The notes beneath the pieces are model-generated. The model was given only the letters and a program-made list of their open reading frames with translations. It had not been told where the DNA came from and made no database searches. The translations under genes were made by a program, and so were the position numbers. 64,000 nucleotides of DNA, from assembly GCF_001644035.1 (NCBI RefSeq), contig NZ_LUUG01000061.1:1-64000 (forward strand), written 5' to 3'. The DNA is from Methylomonas methanica. GTDB taxonomy: Bacteria; Pseudomonadota; Gammaproteobacteria; Methylococcales; Methylomonadaceae. Shown in pieces: positions 61,094 through 64,000 of the stretch (the stretch's first letter is position 1; the number at the start of each line of letters is the position of its first letter).

Positions 61094-61136
61094 AGTGTGA
61101 CAGCGTACAGACCCCAAGCTCCAGGTGTCGGATGAT
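61094..61136 (+). promoter_or_regulatory. stress-regulon promoter 10 (katE)
   Basis: AGTG-TGACAGCG-TACA-GAC ends at 61112, with GATGAT 18 bases on. It lies back to back with promoter 9, and katE starts 44 bases after the -10. Confidence 0.6.
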
Positions 61137-61180
61137 CTTTCGATCATAAGCCGACACGCTAAATCCATTGGGGATGCATC

Positions 61181-63295
61181 ATGAATAAAGCAAAAACACC
61201 TGTTCTAAACGTAGCGAATGAACCAGCCCAATTTGGGGAGGAAGCATCGACAATTTCAATCGGCAACGGCGGCGAGTGGCACCAGTCAGCCATCGACGAC
61301 CAGCCCACTTTGACGACCAATCAGGGATTGCCGATTGCCGATAACCAAAATTCCCTGAAAGCCCATCCGAACGGTCCGACGCTGCTGGAAGATTTTATTC
61401 TGCGCGAAAAAATCACCCATTTCGACCACGAGCGCATCCCGGAACGCATCGTCCACGCCCGTGGAACCGGCGCACATGGCTTTTTCGAGCTCACCGAATC
61501 CCTGGAGCAATACACCACGGCCAAAGTGCTGACCGAAGTAGGTGAGCAAACGCCGCTGTTTACGCGCATATCCACTGTCGCTGGCGGCTCCGGGTCCGCC
61601 GATACGCCGCGCGATGTCCGCGGCTTTGCCGTCAAGTTTTACACCAAGGAAGGCAATTGGGATTTGGTCGGCAATAACATCCCGGTGTTCTTTATTCAGG
61701 ATGCCATCAAATTTCCCGACCTGATTCATGCGGTTAAAATGGAACCGGACCGTGGCTTTCCGCAAGCGGCATCGGCGCATGACACCTTCTGGGATTTTAT
61801 TTCTTTAACACCGGAAGCCATGCATATGGTGATGTGGGTGATGTCCGACCGCACCTTGCCGCGGTCGTTGCGGATGATCGAAGGCTTTGGGATTCATTCG
61901 TTTCGCTTAATCAATGCGGCGGGCGAATCGACCTTCGTGAAATTTCACTGGCGACCGAAACTCGGGTTGCAATCCACTCTCTGGGATGAGGCGGTAAAAA
62001 TTGCCGGGGCCGACTCCGACTTTCACCGTCGCGACATGTTCGAGGCGATCAGCGCCGGTAACTTTCCGGAATGGGATTTGGCGGTGCAATTGTTCTCGCA
62101 AGAACAAGCTGATGCCTTCCCGTTCGATCATCTCGATCCGACTAAATTGATCCCGGAAGAGTTGGTGCCGTTGCGGGTTATCGGCCGCATGGTATTGAAT
62201 CGCTGGCCGGACAATTTTTTCGCGGAAACCGAACAGGTGGCGTTTTGCCCGTCTCATGTGGTACCGGGCATCGATTTCTCCAACGACCCCTTATTGCAGG
62301 GCCGGTTATTCTCCTATCTGGACACGCAACTATCCCGGTTGGGCTCAGCAAATTTTCACCAGATACCGGTCAATGCGCCGCAGTGTCCCTTCGCCAATCA
62401 GCAACGCGATGGACATATGCAAATGGCGCAACCTCAAGGACGAGTGGCCTACGAACCGAATACGCTGGCAATGGATTCGCCACGCGAACAAGCTGACACC
62501 GGCTTTCGCAGTGCGGCGATTGATGAAAGTGGTGCCAAGGGGCGGATTCGACCCGAGAGCTTTGCCGATCATTACAGTCAGGCCAGACAGTTTTATTTAA
62601 GTCAGTCTGCCTACGAACAAGCGCATCTGGCCTCGGCCTTGGTCTTTGAACTATCCAAGGTAGAACATCCGCATATCCGTGCCGCGATGGTCGGTCACCT
62701 ACGTCATATCGAACAAGACCTTGCGCAGCGGGTGGCCTCCGGCCTAGGTCTGATTGAATTGCCGCCAGCGCCAACTGCGGCGATGGCGACCCAGGAACTG
62801 GAGCCATCGCCGGCTTTACAGCTGATCGGGAACATGAAGAATACCCTTGAGGGCCGGAGTGTTGGGATATTGATCGCGGAGGGTTCGGATGCGGCAAGTA
62901 TTGCGGCTGTGCAGCAAGCTGTGACCAGTGCCGGCGCAACAAGCAAAATTATCGCCACGGTAGTAGGAGAAACCACACTAGCTGATGGCTGGTTGATGAA
63001 AGTCGATGGCCAATTGGCGGGTACGCCGTCAGTAATGTTCGACGCGGTAGCCATCCTCCTGTCCGAACATGCCGCCATGTCCTTGGGGAAGGAAGCCGCC
63101 GCCATCGATTTCGTGCGCGATGCGTTTGGTCACTTGAAAGCGCTAATTGTTGACGAGGGCGGCGCAGTCTTACTGACCACGGCGAATATTAAACCCGATG
63201 GCGGCGTGTTTAACATTGATTGCGTGGATGATTTCATCGCTGCTGCCAAGACCCGGCAGTGGGCGCGCGAAGCCAGTATCAGGACACTGGCTTGA
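61181..63295 (+). CDS. katE: catalase HPII, large-subunit type
   Basis: This monofunctional haem catalase of 704 residues is of the large-subunit class. The distal His is in [15 protein letters not shown], the haem-side Asn region is [12 protein letters not shown], and the proximal Tyr lies in [15 protein letters not shown]. After the catalase core (about 60-540), a flavodoxin-like DJ-1/PfpI domain (about 550-700, [16 protein letters not shown]) marks it as HPII-like. It removes hydrogen peroxide in the cytosol. Its own regulon-type promoter lies upstream. Confidence 0.95.
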   Translation: MNKAKTPVLNVANEPAQFGEEASTISIGNGGEWHQSAIDDQPTLTTNQGLPIADNQNSLKAHPNGPTLLEDFILREKITHFDHERIPERIVHARGTGAHGFFELTESLEQYTTAKVLTEVGEQTPLFTRISTVAGGSGSADTPRDVRGFAVKFYTKEGNWDLVGNNIPVFFIQDAIKFPDLIHAVKMEPDRGFPQAASAHDTFWDFISLTPEAMHMVMWVMSDRTLPRSLRMIEGFGIHSFRLINAAGESTFVKFHWRPKLGLQSTLWDEAVKIAGADSDFHRRDMFEAISAGNFPEWDLAVQLFSQEQADAFPFDHLDPTKLIPEELVPLRVIGRMVLNRWPDNFFAETEQVAFCPSHVVPGIDFSNDPLLQGRLFSYLDTQLSRLGSANFHQIPVNAPQCPFANQQRDGHMQMAQPQGRVAYEPNTLAMDSPREQADTGFRSAAIDESGAKGRIRPESFADHYSQARQFYLSQSAYEQAHLASALVFELSKVEHPHIRAAMVGHLRHIEQDLAQRVASGLGLIELPPAPTAAMATQELEPSPALQLIGNMKNTLEGRSVGILIAEGSDAASIAAVQQAVTSAGATSKIIATVVGETTLADGWLMKVDGQLAGTPSVMFDAVAILLSEHAAMSLGKEAAAIDFVRDAFGHLKALIVDEGGAVLLTTANIKPDGGVFNIDCVDDFIAAAKTRQWAREASIRTLA

Positions 63296-63444
63296 TAACA
63301 GCGTAATCCACAGCACGTGCCTCACCTTTGACTTCCGGGCGTAACGCTTTGAATTCGTTTGGGTTGTTAAAGGTGGCATTGTTGAGTTTTTTATTGGTGC
63401 TAATCCCGTTGCCAAACTCTACCGCCAGCGTTCAAAAATAACCA

Positions 63445-64000
63445 ATGAACTGCAAACTGATAAGCCTAACCCGAATATTTTTAGTCATGTTACTAATAGG
63501 GTTATGTGCTTTTGGGAGTATGCTACTAATTTTTGCCTATTCCGATAATGCTAGGATCTGGTTTATTGAAAATAGCGTTAATACCCAAAAGCTAAAACTT
63601 GATATAAAAGGCGAAACTATTTTTGAATATGGCTGGCAACCTGAGCTCACTCTTAATAATATTTCAATCAAAAATACTGCTTGGCCGAGCCCTGATAACG
63701 TTGCACAAATTGATAAATTATCATTACAATTCTCTATTTCAAGGTTGTTCCATGGCGAAATATTCATTAACGATTTAAGCATTAGCAAGCCCGAATTATT
63801 TCTTTTAAAAAATAAGAAAGGTGATGAAAATTGGCGTTTTTCTGACCCAAAAGCTGATTCAAACGCTCTTGAGTTACCGGTTATTTTCGAGAGTCTACAT
63901 ATTGTTTCCGGAATATTTCGTTATTTTGATGAAATCCGCGATATGAATTTTGAAGGAGATATAGATTCCTTGAAAGGCTCTGGTGGCTGGCAGCTTCCGA
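63445..64000 (+). CDS. AsmA-family protein, truncated by the window edge
   Basis: The open frame of 185 codons runs off the right end. It has an N-terminal membrane anchor (IFLVMLLIGLCAFGSMLLIFAY) followed by beta-rich sequence with LTLNNISIKNTAWPSP, IDKLSLQFSISRLFHGEIFINDLSISKPELFLLKN, the typical start of AsmA-like envelope lipid-transport proteins. Codon use is much AT-richer than in katE, so it may have a different origin. The ATG at 63445 follows a stop by a few codons. Confidence 0.8.
   Translation, partial: MNCKLISLTRIFLVMLLIGLCAFGSMLLIFAYSDNARIWFIENSVNTQKLKLDIKGETIFEYGWQPELTLNNISIKNTAWPSPDNVAQIDKLSLQFSISRLFHGEIFINDLSISKPELFLLKNKKGDENWRFSDPKADSNALELPVIFESLHIVSGIFRYFDEIRDMNFEGDIDSLKGSGGWQLP

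Noticed and set aside
1-64000. tRNA or rRNA genes
   Set aside because: No cloverleaf with the T-arm consensus and no rRNA-like sequence was seen on either strand by eye.

Overview
The window reads as a chromosome segment of a gammaproteobacterium, most likely a methanotroph of the Methylomonas/Methylococcaceae type. That assignment is an inference from protein flavour, a Csp-type copper-storage protein and aryl-polyene-like genes; no methane monooxygenase lies in the window. Coding density is high, mostly about 50-55% G+C, with AT-richer patches at 1.4-5.3 kb and after 63.4 kb.

Layout. 0-12 kb is housekeeping: a GNAT enzyme, an EVE-domain protein, a 6S RNA gene on the minus strand (about 1119-1276), a PilZ-DUF1631-GGDEF-EAL protein, dnaQ, ppk1, cysM, rlmD, an L,D-transpeptidase and truA. 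12-23 kb is an aryl-polyene (APE)-like locus: acyl-ACP ligase, flavin halogenase-like enzyme, ketosynthases, chain-length factor, two dehydratases, ketoreductase, ACP, membrane protein, glycosyltransferase, acyltransferase and thioesterase. 23-27.5 kb holds a lipoprotein, a rhodanese, a polysaccharide deacetylase, a prolyl-carrier-dehydrogenase-like flavoprotein and a RAYT transposase flanked by REP sequences. 27.5-39 kb is a second polyene-type locus. Its minus-strand arm has a PltF/PigI-like adenylating enzyme, a condensation-like protein, a carrier protein and an ICMT-like enzyme. Its plus-strand arm has ACP, a COG4648 protein, a LolA-like protein, an MMPL exporter, a KS/CLF pair, a lipoprotein and a second halogenase-like flavoprotein. 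Together the two loci look like one pathway for an envelope-bound polyene, possibly halogenated and possibly started from a pyrrole unit.

39-63 kb is a stress and signalling region: CheB-CheR-PAS, PAS-GGDEF-EAL, HD-GYP and globin-coupled GGDEF proteins, BON, CsbD, DUF2383 and general-stress proteins, an EF-hand protein, peroxiredoxin plus glutathione reductase, a copper-storage protein, a transporter membrane domain without an ATPase, and catalase HPII. A truncated AsmA-like gene runs off the right edge.

The main discovery is in this last region. Ten intergenic sites carry the same directional element, TGTG-N8-YACM-GAC, followed exactly 18 bases later by a -10-like hexamer, and every copy points at the adjacent stress or signalling gene. 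The dyad centre falls at about -41.5, the class II position of CRP/FNR-family activators, and a Crp/Fnr-family gene sits in the middle of the region. I infer a regulon of at least ten promoters under one activator.
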